A DNA stretch of 13,013 nucleotides from Rhodobacteraceae bacterium UBA2776 (lineage in GTDB: Bacteria > Pseudomonadota > Alphaproteobacteria > Rhodobacterales > Rhodobacteraceae): contig DEIK01000106.1 of NCBI GenBank assembly GCA_002352425.1, positions 4,121-17,133 of the forward strand, written 5' to 3'. The translations under genes were made by a program, and so were the position numbers. Under the pieces are notes generated by a model, which was not told the origin of the DNA, searched no databases, and worked only from the letters and a program-made list of their open reading frames with translations. Numbering within the stretch: position 1 is the first letter of the stretch; each line of letters opens with the position of its first letter. Positions 6,649 through 13,013 of the stretch are shown one piece after another.

Positions 6649-7346
6649 TCTTCGTTATATCTATACCCGATACCGTAAAGGGTCTCAATCGCGGAAAACT
6701 CGCCATCTGCTGTACGCATTTTTTTGCGCAGCCGTTTAATGTGGCTGTCGATTGTGCGGTCATCCACGTAAACCTGATCGTCATAGGCCACATCCATCAA
6801 CTGATCGCGGCTTTTTACAAACCCGGGACGTTGCGCCAAGGCCTGCAGCAACAAGAATTCTGTCACCGTTAAGGAAACATCATTGCCCTTCCAGCTGACC
6901 GAATGGCGCAGCGGATCCATCCGCAATTCGCCACGTTCGATCACTTTGGTTTCTTCGGTTTCGCCCACTTCATCGGTGTCGATCGCCTCTTGGCGACGCA
7001 ACAGGGCGCGAATACGTTCCACCAGCAAGCGCTGAGAAAATGGTTTTTTGACGTAGTCATCAGCCCCCATACGCAGACCTAAAACCTCGTCAATTTCATC
7101 ATCTTTGGAGGTCAGGAAAATCACCGGCATCTGGGTTTTTTGACGCAGACGTTGCAACAGATCCATCCCATCCATACGCGGCATCTTAATATCCAGAACA
7201 GCCATATCGGGCAGGGCTTTGTTAAACCCATCCAATGCTGCCTGCCCATCATTATAGGTGACAACATCGAAACCCTCGGCTTCAAGAGTCATTTGGACGG
7301 ATGTCAGGATATTCCTGTCATCGTCCACCAGTGCGATTTTCGACAT
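6645..7346 (-). CDS. chvI: Response regulator ChvI (BvrR-like, OmpR/PhoB family)
   Basis: A 233-residue DNA-binding response regulator. The receiver domain occupies about residues 1-118. The acidic pocket is Asp8-Asp10, the phosphoacceptor is Asp52 in LDIKMPRMDG, the switch residue is Thr79, and the conserved Lys is 101 in VKKPF. The C-terminal winged-helix domain (about 137-233) shows the usual ALAQRPGFVKSRDQLMD and DDRTIDSHIKRLRKK elements. It should activate or repress envelope, exopolysaccharide and metabolic genes when phosphorylated by ChvG. It is the first gene of a seven-gene minus-strand unit. The ATG (7344-7346) has AAGGAA about six bases upstream, the best ribosome site in the operon, which fits an operon start. 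Confidence 0.95.
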   Translation of the reverse strand: MSKIALVDDDRNILTSVQMTLEAEGFDVVTYNDGQAALDGFNKALPDMAVLDIKMPRMDGMDLLQRLRQKTQMPVIFLTSKDDEIDEVLGLRMGADDYVKKPFSQRLLVERIRALLRRQEAIDTDEVGETEETKVIERGELRMDPLRHSVSWKGNDVSLTVTEFLLLQALAQRPGFVKSRDQLMDVAYDDQVYVDDRTIDSHIKRLRKKMRTADGEFSAIETLYGIGYRYNEE

Positions 7347-7686
7347 GGTGATTTCCTTATACTGCTCAGTTTATATTCTTTTTTTATCATATTCCCGTTT
7401 CTAACCTTGCAAATCAACAGCAAACTGCGAATCACACTGCGCAACCGCCCATATTTTGCCGCAAATTAGGTAACCAATGGCTAATATGTCTCACAACGGG
7501 TGTATGGCGGCCAAACTAATTGCATTTGATTGCGCTAACTGTGCCGAACCACCCTATTCTTCCAATTCAACCTCATGTTATGACCGATCATCGGCACCCA
7601 AAATCTGGTGCTGGTCGGAGCGAATTCGCCTTTTGCGCCGGAATTTATAACGCATGGCCGCCTATGGCGGTGACAGGAGCTTGCAG
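7347..7686. promoter_or_regulatory. Divergent control region between chvI and pckA
   Basis: This 340-bp stretch has no convincing gene. Toward chvI it holds a promoter-like pair (listed separately). Near the middle is the inverted repeat ATTAG (7465-7469) and CTAAT (7481-7485), with the palindrome GGTAACC (7469-7475) inside. On the pckA side is the palindrome CCGAT-C-ATCGG (7584-7594), followed by the hairpin arms GCACC (7594-7598) and GGTGC (7607-7611), so the pckA transcript may begin with structured RNA. A small hairpin, CCGCC (7658-7662) with GGCGG (7666-7670), lies just before the pckA ribosome site. In Rhizobiales pckA is known to be affected by ChvI, so a shared site is plausible but not shown here. 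I found no strong sigma-70 pair for pckA. Confidence 0.55.
7386..7413 (-). promoter_or_regulatory. Candidate chvI promoter
   Basis: On the minus strand TATGAT (7386-7391) matches five of six bases of the -10 consensus. Upstream is TTTGCA (7408-7413) at a 16-base spacing, or TTGCAA (7407-7412) at 15. A transcript would start near 7378, leaving a leader of roughly 30 bases that includes the chvI ribosome site. The -35 match is weak, so the promoter may depend on an activator, possibly ChvI itself. Confidence 0.35.
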
Positions 7687-9285
7687 ATGAATACTGGCCG
7701 GGTGAACCCCGCCGTACGACTGGATGATCAAGGTATCACCGGTCTGGGCAATGTATATTACAACCTTTTGGAACCTGATCTGATGGAACAGGCTGTGCTG
7801 CGCACTGAAGGGCGCATTGGCAATGGCGGCACATTTTTGGCCAGCACCGGTCAATACACCGGACGTTCACCAAAAGATAAGTTCGTGGTCCGCACCGCAG
7901 AAGTCGAAGACAGCATCTGGTGGGAAAACAACCAACCGATGTCACCAGATGCGTTTGATCTGCTCCATGCCGATATGTTGGAACACATGAAGGGTGGCGA
8001 TTATTTCGTACAGGATCTGGTTGGGGGCGCCGATGAAGGCAACCATCTGGACGTGCGCATCATCACTGAGTTTGCTTGGCACAGCCTGTTTGCCCGCACC
8101 ATGTTCCGCCGCCCAGAGCGCGCCGCGCTGGACACCTTTGGGCCTGAATTCACCGTCATCAACTGCCCCAGCTTTCGGGCGGATCCAGAACGTCACGGGT
8201 GTCGCAGCGAAACCATCATCGCGCAGAACCTCGAGAAAAAACTGATCTTGATCGGCAACACAGAATACGCCGGCGAAATCAAAAAATCTATCTTTTCGAC
8301 CCTGAACTATATTTTGCCGGGTCGTGACATCATGGCGATGCACTGTTCTGCTAACCACGCCATTGACAACCCTGATGATGCGGCGATTTTCTTTGGCCTG
8401 TCCGGCACGGGTAAAACCACCCTGTCCGCCGACCCTGCCCGCACGCTGATTGGCGATGACGAACACGGCTGGTCCGACAACGGCATCTTTAATTTCGAGG
8501 GTGGTTGTTACGCAAAAACCATCAGCCTCTCAGAAGAATCCGAGCCGGGAATCTATGCCACCACGAAAAAATTCGGCACCATCATTGAAAACATGGTCTA
8601 TGATGAAGAAACCCGTGAACTGGACTTTGAAGACGACAGTCTGACGGCCAACATGCGCTGCGCCTATCCGCTGCATTACATCTCGAACGCCTCTGATACG
8701 GCGATCGGGGGCCACCCGAAAAACATCATAATGCTGACCTGTGACTCGTTCGGCGTGCTGCCCCCTATCGCACGCCTGACACCAGCCCAAGCGATGTACC
8801 ACTTCTTGTCCGGTTTCACCGCCAAGGTTGCCGGCACAGAGCGCGGCGTCACCGAGCCAGAGCCCACATTCTCGACCTGCTTTGGCGCTGTGTTCATGCC
8901 ACGCCGCCCCGAAGTCTACGGCAACCTGCTGCGCAAGAAAATCGCGGAACATGGTTCTGCTTGCTGGCTGGTCAACACAGGCTGGACTGGCGGCGCATAC
9001 GGCACCGGCAAACGCATGCCAATCAAAGCGACGCGCGGCTTGCTGACGGCGGCGCTTGACGGATCATTGAACAACGTCGAGTTCCGCAAAGACCCTAACT
9101 TTGGCTTTGACGTACCAGTGGCCGTGCACGATGTCGACAACGCCCTGCTGGACCCACGCAGCACATGGGCCGACCCTGCGGCCTATGACGCGCAGGCCGA
9201 AAAGTTGGTGCAAATGTTCGCTGACAACTTCGGCCAATACGACGCCTATATCGACGAAGATGTTAAGGCCGTCGCACTGGGTTAA
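7687..9285 (+). CDS. pckA: Phosphoenolpyruvate carboxykinase (ATP)
   Basis: A 532-residue cytosolic enzyme that converts oxaloacetate and ATP to phosphoenolpyruvate, CO2 and ADP, the entry step of gluconeogenesis from C4 acids and acetate-type substrates. Length matches the ATP-dependent family (about 530-540). Visible motifs are RSPKDKF at residues 60-66, the kinase loop GLSGTGKTTL at 237-246, GDDEHGW at 256-262 with the metal-binding Asp residues, and NTGWTGGAYGTGKR near 430-442. The ATG at 7687 is chosen because AGGAG (7675-7679) sits seven bases upstream. An in-frame ATG at 7654 would add 11 residues not typical of the family and has no ribosome site. The gene is divergent from chvI and has its own terminator, so it is probably transcribed alone. 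Induction on gluconeogenic carbon and ChvI control are expected from the family and context but not shown. Confidence 0.97.
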   Translation: MNTGRVNPAVRLDDQGITGLGNVYYNLLEPDLMEQAVLRTEGRIGNGGTFLASTGQYTGRSPKDKFVVRTAEVEDSIWWENNQPMSPDAFDLLHADMLEHMKGGDYFVQDLVGGADEGNHLDVRIITEFAWHSLFARTMFRRPERAALDTFGPEFTVINCPSFRADPERHGCRSETIIAQNLEKKLILIGNTEYAGEIKKSIFSTLNYILPGRDIMAMHCSANHAIDNPDDAAIFFGLSGTGKTTLSADPARTLIGDDEHGWSDNGIFNFEGGCYAKTISLSEESEPGIYATTKKFGTIIENMVYDEETRELDFEDDSLTANMRCAYPLHYISNASDTAIGGHPKNIIMLTCDSFGVLPPIARLTPAQAMYHFLSGFTAKVAGTERGVTEPEPTFSTCFGAVFMPRRPEVYGNLLRKKIAEHGSACWLVNTGWTGGAYGTGKRMPIKATRGLLTAALDGSLNNVEFRKDPNFGFDVPVAVHDVDNALLDPRSTWADPAAYDAQAEKLVQMFADNFGQYDAYIDEDVKAVALG

Positions 9286-9306
9286 TCCCTAAGACATATC
9301 AATAAC

Positions 9307-9343
9307 AAAAGCGGGCTGTGTAAGAATACACAGCCCGCTTTTT
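9307..9343. terminator. Bidirectional Rho-independent terminator between pckA and proV
   Basis: A perfect 16-bp inverted repeat (9307-9322 with 9327-9342), rich in G+C in its middle, closes on the tetraloop AGAA. It has A-rich bases on the left and TTTTT at 9339-9343. It lies 19 bases after the pckA coding end and the same distance beyond the proV stop. With T-runs in both directions, it should end transcription from both convergent genes. Confidence 0.92.
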
Positions 9344-9361
9344 CGTCTCTACATTGCGTCT

Positions 9362-10387
9362 TTAATGCGTCGCGGGTGTCACCATCGCATTGATCGTGGC
9401 CTTCATGGTGATGCCGCCAATGGCCTTGCCATCCGCGTCTACCACTTTGGCAGTGTTTTCACCCGTGTCTGAAAACATCTTGGCTACATTCTCAAGCGAC
9501 GTGCCGCTTTCCACAGAGGTTTTTGAACGTTTGCCCTTTTCAGTCATCACCGTGTCGACCTGGATAACGCGACCACGGTTCACTTCTTTCACAAAGTCGG
9601 AAATGTAGGCGTCGGCTGGGTTCAGAACGATCTCTTGTCCCGTGCCCTGCTGAATAACCGCACCGTCGCGCAGGATGGCAATTCTGTCGCCGAGCCGCAG
9701 GGCCTCGTCCAGATCATGCGTGATGAACACGATGGTCTTGTGCAACTCTTCCTGCAACTCCAGCAGAATGCTTTGCATGTCCATCCGGATCAGCGGATCC
9801 AGCGCTGAGAACGCCTCATCCATCAACAGGATGTCGGCGTCATTGGTCAACGCGCGGGCCAGACCCACACGCTGCTGCATACCGCCGGACAACTGGTTAG
9901 GATAGTTATCTTCAAACCCTTCCAACCCGACGCGTTTCAGCCAATGCCGCGCTTGCTCCTCGCATTCCGCGCGCCCAATACCCTGCAACTCGATCCCGAA
10001 CAAGGTGTTGTCGATCACAGTGCGATGCGGCAACAGGGCAAACTTTTGAAACACCATCGCGGTTTTATGGCGACGAAATTCCTGCAAGTCGGCTTTGGAC
10101 ATCTGGCAGATATCATTGCCTTGGTAGATCACCTCGCCAGCCGTTGGTTCAATCAGGCGATTGATGTGACGGATCATGGTCGATTTACCCGACCCTGATA
10201 ACCCCATGATTACCTGAATTTTCGCCGACGGCATGTGGATGTTGATGTCTTTCAACCCCAGCACATGATTGTGTTTGGCGTTCAATTCGTCCTTGGACAT
10301 TCCATCCTGAACAGCCTTGATGTATTTTTCGCCATGCGGACCAAAGATTTTGTAAAGGCCTTTAACCTCAATGCTATTGTCATCCAT
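9362..10387 (-). CDS. proV: OpuA/ProU-family ABC importer, ATP-binding protein
   Basis: The 341-residue ATPase that drives import by the quaternary-amine/betaine transporter encoded with proW and proX. Visible motifs are Walker A GLSGSGKST at residues 62-70, Q-loop near Gln114, signature LSGGMQQR at 166-173, Walker B ILLMDEAFSALDP at 186-198, and the switch His in ITHD at 222-225. An N-terminal arm (about 10-46) is typical of ProV/OpuAA. The C-terminal tail (about 275-338) looks like only one CBS unit, while E. coli ProV (about 400 residues) has two; this may alter osmotic gating. The ATG at 10385-10387 is chosen for GGAG seven bases upstream. It overlaps the proW end by 8 bases. A frame extended to 10465 would run deep into proW and is not credible. 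Confidence 0.93.
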   Translation of the reverse strand: MDDNSIEVKGLYKIFGPHGEKYIKAVQDGMSKDELNAKHNHVLGLKDINIHMPSAKIQVIMGLSGSGKSTMIRHINRLIEPTAGEVIYQGNDICQMSKADLQEFRRHKTAMVFQKFALLPHRTVIDNTLFGIELQGIGRAECEEQARHWLKRVGLEGFEDNYPNQLSGGMQQRVGLARALTNDADILLMDEAFSALDPLIRMDMQSILLELQEELHKTIVFITHDLDEALRLGDRIAILRDGAVIQQGTGQEIVLNPADAYISDFVKEVNRGRVIQVDTVMTEKGKRSKTSVESGTSLENVAKMFSDTGENTAKVVDADGKAIGGITMKATINAMVTPATH

Positions 10388-11288
10388 GAACCGTCTCCGA
10401 ATGCTTTTGCAGGCGTTTGCCGAATTTCTGTGAAACGCGATCAAACACAATCGCAATGGCAACAATAGCCGAGCCGTTCATGATCCCCAGTGTTAGATAC
10501 TGGTTGTTCACAGCTTTCAGCACATTAGAGCCAAGACCCTGCGCGCCAATCAATGACGCAACAACAACCATCGCCAAGGCCATCATGATGGTCTGGTTCA
10601 CACCGGCAAACAGGTTGGGCAACGCAAGTGGAAGCTGCACACGGAACATCTTTTGCGACGGCGAGGCCCCAAAGGCATCAGCGGCTTCCAGCACGTCTTT
10701 GTCCACCAATCGAATGCCTAAATCAGTCAGGCGTATAACAGGCGGCATCGCGTAAATGCATACCGCGATCAGGCCAGGTGCCTTGCCAATGCCCAGCAGC
10801 ATCATCACCGGAATAAGATAAACAAAGGCCGGAATGGTCTGCATAAAATCCAATATGGGCACGATGATAGATTGCATTCGGTCCGATTTGGACATCAAAA
10901 TTCCGATCGGAATGCCAACCGCGATGCAGACAAACGTCGAGACCGAAATCAGCGCAAGGGTTTTCATCATGTCTTCCCACATGCCCAGATAGCCGATCAA
11001 CAGCGAGGCCAGTATGGTGCCAACAACGATGACCCAACTGCGGGCCCCCAACCAAACCAACACGGCAAAGATGATAATCATCAACGGCCACGGGGTTGCG
11101 ACCAATAGTCTTTCAAACCAGCTCAGAAATATCTTGAGGGGGTAAAAAAATCCCTCGATCAACTCGCCGTATTCGCGCACGAAATCCTTGAACGCCCCAT
11201 CGATACCTTTTTTGAAATCCCTTATGTCCGCGCGTCCCATTTCTGGAAATTCGGTCATAACATCGGGCAATACATCTTTCAGTCCCAT
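10380..11288 (-). CDS. proW: OpuA/ProU-family ABC importer, permease protein
   Basis: A 302-residue inner-membrane permease. A long N-terminal segment (about 1-60) precedes six or seven hydrophobic spans: about 63-82, 85-101, 109-133, 141-165, 171-185, 231-250 and 266-282. The EAA loop that docks on the ATPase is EAADAFGASPSQKMFRVQLP at residues 201-220. Architecture and length match ProW/OpuAB. Three ATG codons lie in a row (11286-11294); the third is chosen because AGGGG then sits six bases upstream, whereas the first would touch it. The upstream gene is proX, separated by a hairpin. The proV ATG lies inside the last codons, so the two are co-translated. Confidence 0.93.
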   Translation of the reverse strand: MGLKDVLPDVMTEFPEMGRADIRDFKKGIDGAFKDFVREYGELIEGFFYPLKIFLSWFERLLVATPWPLMIIIFAVLVWLGARSWVIVVGTILASLLIGYLGMWEDMMKTLALISVSTFVCIAVGIPIGILMSKSDRMQSIIVPILDFMQTIPAFVYLIPVMMLLGIGKAPGLIAVCIYAMPPVIRLTDLGIRLVDKDVLEAADAFGASPSQKMFRVQLPLALPNLFAGVNQTIMMALAMVVVASLIGAQGLGSNVLKAVNNQYLTLGIMNGSAIVAIAIVFDRVSQKFGKRLQKHSETVHG

Positions 11289-11318
11289 CATCATCCCCTA
11301 TTGTCTTATTATATAGCA

Positions 11319-11346
11319 AGGCCCGCCTGTTAAAACAGACGGGCCT
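11319..11346 (-). terminator. Hairpin between proX and proW (partial terminator or RNA-stabilising stem)
   Basis: On the minus strand a stem of about 12 bp (outer arms 11335-11346 and 11319-11330, with one G-U pair) closes on a short U-rich loop, 22 bases after the proX stop. The bases that follow contain only two T's before the sequence becomes mixed, so it is not a full terminator. Such hairpins after binding-protein genes usually protect the upstream mRNA and lower expression of the permease and ATPase. That role is inferred. A TATAAT (11308-11313, minus) just after it has no matching -35. Confidence 0.6.
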
Positions 11347-11367
11347 AATTCTTAATGCACAGTCAGA

Positions 11368-12363
11368 TTACAGTGCGCCTTTAACTTTGGCCGCAACTTC
11401 TTCTGAAACCCATGTGGTCCAAACATCTTCATATTTGGTCAGGAATTCAATTGCTGCATCTTCACCAGCCGCTTGCTCATCGGCCATGTAAACCAGCATC
11501 GAACCCATAACGTCACCGGGGTAAACGCGTGCTGCCAAATAGTCATTGATTTCGCCGCCGTTTTTCATGAAGTCATCCGTTACGATAGTGAAAACTTCGG
11601 ATTTAACCCATGATGTTGGCTTTGGATCGGGGCAATCTTCAACAACAATACAGCTGTCCCAGTTTTCGGAACCTGCGAATTCAACGCCAAACGGCACTGA
11701 CTGCATGTTGTATTTGCCAATGATTGATGTTGGGGACCAGTAATAGCCCAACCAGTTTTCTTGACGCTCGTTGGCTTTGGCGATTGAGCCGTCCAGACCA
11801 GCTGCCGAACCTGGATCAATCAATTTCCAACCTTTGGCTTCCATATCAAATGCGCGGAACAATGAGTTGTTCACGTGCTGACAGCCCCAACCAGCCGGAC
11901 AACCGATAAAGGCGCCTTTGGATGGGTCTTCTGAGTCTGGGAACAATTCAGGATGTTCAATGAAGTCCAACGCGGTTTTCAGCTCAGGGTGTGCTTTTGC
12001 GGTGTACTCTGGGATCCACCAGCCTTCGCCCAACCCCAAAATTGGAGCTTTGTTCACGGCGTGCAGACGACCTTCTTCCATTGCTGGATCAAGAAGATCA
12101 CGCAGAGCGTTTACCCATTGCTCACCCGCAATTTGCGGCTGACCTTTTTCATTCATGCCAGCAAAAATCGCGGTGGTGCCACCAACAATCAGCTCAACAT
12201 TACAGCCGTAACCGGCCTCTAGGATGAATTTGTCCACGTTGGCTAACAATTCACCGGATGCCCAGTTGAATTCGGCCATTTGGATGTCGCCACATTCAGC
12301 GAACGCAGCAGAAGCGCTCAATGTCGCCGCCAGAACAGCGGATGTCGCTAATAGTCTCTTCAT
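11368..12363 (-). CDS. proX: OpuA/ProU-family ABC importer, periplasmic substrate-binding protein
   Basis: A 331-residue exported binding protein. The signal peptide has Lys-Arg at residues 2-3, a hydrophobic core (4-16) and a likely cleavage after Ala22 (SAAFA); no lipobox is present, so it should be free in the periplasm. The mature part matches the OpuAC/ProX family. Aromatic residues that could form the cation-pi box are clustered: Trp34, Trp83, Trp115-Trp116, Trp204 and Tyr207-Tyr208-Trp209. There are six Cys in the mature protein (24, 54, 155, 161, 238, 244), so up to three disulfides. The ligand may be glycine betaine, choline, DMSP or a related quaternary compound; sequence alone does not decide. 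The ATG has AGGGAGAG just upstream. It is the first gene of the proX-proW-proV unit. Confidence 0.92.
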   Translation of the reverse strand: MKRLLATSAVLAATLSASAAFAECGDIQMAEFNWASGELLANVDKFILEAGYGCNVELIVGGTTAIFAGMNEKGQPQIAGEQWVNALRDLLDPAMEEGRLHAVNKAPILGLGEGWWIPEYTAKAHPELKTALDFIEHPELFPDSEDPSKGAFIGCPAGWGCQHVNNSLFRAFDMEAKGWKLIDPGSAAGLDGSIAKANERQENWLGYYWSPTSIIGKYNMQSVPFGVEFAGSENWDSCIVVEDCPDPKPTSWVKSEVFTIVTDDFMKNGGEINDYLAARVYPGDVMGSMLVYMADEQAAGEDAAIEFLTKYEDVWTTWVSEEVAAKVKGAL

Positions 12364-12660
12364 ATTGTCTCTCCCTAAGTTTCAAGCAATGCTCGGCGGG
12401 CAGTAAACCCCGCATAGCAAGGTTATGTAAAGCTATTAGGCAAATTATTTGCAATTCCCTCAAACTCGCCGACGATCTGGCCGTCTGCTTGTGCGTTATC
12501 GACACTATGATGCGCTATAACGGCTTTTTTTGTCACTTTATCTGCTGCAAATCTCATGCTGCCGCGCGACATTTTTCTTCGAAAAACCCGGCTGGCACGT
12601 AACTTTATTAGCATTCAAACCGGAATTTTTCCAAAAAGTGATGCTGGATTCGGCCCATCC
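12364..12660. promoter_or_regulatory. proX upstream region with a promoter-like pair and palindrome
   Basis: The 297-bp spacer holds no convincing gene. A 63-codon minus-strand frame (12423-12614) lacks codon bias and a ribosome site. Next to proX, on the minus strand, are TTGCCT (12438-12443) and TGCTAT (12414-12419) with 18 bases between them, a weak promoter candidate with a start near 12407. The perfect palindrome GCAAAT-T-ATTTGC (12440-12452) overlaps the -35 and could be a repressor site. GCGGG (12396-12400) and CCCGC (12409-12413) can form a small hairpin in the leader. No clear terminator was found after the TauE/SafE stop. Confidence 0.4.
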
Positions 12661-13013
12661 TTACTGCAATCCGCGCCAAATCAGGTTCAATCCGGCCACC
12701 GCCAACACCGCCAATGTCGCTTTGCGAAATCGTTCCTGCGGCATCCGGTCATGCACCTTTAACCCGACCCACATACCAATTACTGACGGCACCAGCATCG
12801 CAAATGACAGCGGTACAGTTTCGGCCCGTACCACACCAGATTGGATATGGGCGAACAGCAACGCCATAGCCCCCAACCCGTAAATCACCCCTTGAACGCG
12901 TATATGCTCGGTCTTTGGTGTATTGGTCGCGGTTAAATAGGCCACGGTGGGCGGGCCCCACACACCTGACAGCCCACCGGAAAATCCGGCAATTGCCGCC
13001 AAAACCACTTCGG
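12661..13013 (-). CDS. TauE/SafE-family membrane protein, C-terminal part
   Basis: The C-terminal 116 residues of a sulfite-exporter-type (TauE/SafE) membrane protein; the start lies beyond the right edge. The usual family length is about 250, so roughly the second half is present. The visible part opens with a hydrophobic helix ending in the family-type motif GFSGGLSGVWGPP, followed by three more hydrophobic spans (near IYGLGAMALLFA, FAMLVPSVIGMWVGL and ATLAVLAVAGLNLIW). The GTG codon at 13006-13008 is internal: the frame continues to the edge. Family members export sulfite or organosulfur acids or have unknown substrates; this one's substrate is unknown. It is on the same strand as proX but 297 bp away, so it is probably a separate unit. 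Confidence 0.85.
   Translation of the reverse strand, partial: EVVLAAIAGFSGGLSGVWGPPTVAYLTATNTPKTEHIRVQGVIYGLGAMALLFAHIQSGVVRAETVPLSFAMLVPSVIGMWVGLKVHDRMPQERFRKATLAVLAVAGLNLIWRGLQ

Noticed and set aside
7654..7686. An earlier in-frame ATG for pckA adding 11 residues
   Set aside because: It has no ribosome site, and the later ATG has AGGAG at good spacing and gives the usual family length.
7942..8952. Minus-strand frames of 140-174 codons inside pckA
   Set aside because: They mirror the codon pattern of pckA on the opposite strand and match no known protein family.
10388..10465. An extended start for proV reaching deep into proW
   Set aside because: The added residues do not resemble the ProV N-terminus, and the internal ATG has a good ribosome site and the expected short overlap.
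11308..11313. TATAAT on the minus strand upstream of proW as a separate promoter
   Set aside because: No -35-like hexamer is found at 15-19 bases, and the motif lies in the AT-rich flank of the proX hairpin.
12423..12614. 63-residue minus-strand reading frame upstream of proX
   Set aside because: It lacks a ribosome site, its codon use does not match its neighbours, no family is recognisable, and it overlaps the likely proX promoter.
1..13013. A new defence system, mobile element, CRISPR array or biosynthetic cluster
   Set aside because: No transposase, integrase, terminal repeats, spaced direct repeats or defence-type domains were seen; nearly all genes belong to known chromosomal families in an order typical of Rhodobacterales.

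Overview
The window looks like chromosomal DNA from an alphaproteobacterium of the Rhodobacterales, most likely a marine Roseobacter-group organism of moderate G+C. The main reasons are the gene order chvI-chvG-hprK-rapZ-EIIA(Man)-HPr divergent from an ATP-type pckA, the short alphaproteobacterial HprK, a DUF6473-type protein next to 3-hydroxybutyryl-CoA dehydrogenase, and an OpuA-like osmolyte transporter. I see no mobile element, tRNA, rRNA, CRISPR array or sign of recent transfer. Gene density is high and most genes are recognisable housekeeping or regulatory families.

Layout, left to right. (1) 1-19 is the last few codons of a plus-strand gene, followed by a strong hairpin terminator (44-71). 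(2) 88-915, minus: a DUF6473-type protein with weak SGNH-hydrolase-like blocks. (3) 1077-1952, plus: 3-hydroxybutyryl-CoA dehydrogenase, preceded by a small candidate operator and an eight-codon leader ORF. (4) 1949-7346, minus: a compact seven-gene unit read as chvI, chvG, hprK, rapZ, EIIA(Man), ptsH/HPr and a PlsC-like acyltransferase. Its stop and start codons overlap or nearly touch at every junction. (5) 7347-7686: a 340-bp divergent control region. (6) 7687-9285, plus: pckA, then a bidirectional terminator (9307-9343). (7) 9362-12363, minus: an OpuA/ProU-family ABC importer in the order proX-proW-proV, with a hairpin between proX and proW. (8) 12364-12660: the proX upstream region, holding a promoter-like pair and a 13-bp palindrome. 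(9) 12661-13013, minus: the C-terminal part of a TauE/SafE-family membrane protein that runs off the window.

How the genes work together. ChvG/ChvI is the envelope/acid-stress two-component system of alphaproteobacteria (BvrS/BvrR in Brucella). HprK, HPr and EIIA(Man) form a regulatory phosphotransfer chain with no sugar permease in the cluster, so it probably senses carbon/nitrogen state rather than transporting sugar. RapZ is a nucleotide-binding adaptor. The acyltransferase at the end of the unit could tie envelope signalling to membrane-lipid synthesis. pckA opens gluconeogenesis from C4 acids and shares the control region with chvI. Hbd supplies acyl-CoA/polyhydroxybutyrate metabolism, probably with an electron-transfer flavoprotein encoded just upstream. 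The ABC importer takes up a betaine-like osmolyte that may also serve as carbon or nitrogen source.

I found no clear undescribed system. The points most worth a second look are the DUF6473 protein with a possible SGNH fold and Thr in place of the nucleophile Ser, the Arg in the RapZ Walker A motif, the acyltransferase attached to the signalling operon, the half-size CBS tail of ProV, and small palindromes in the three control regions.
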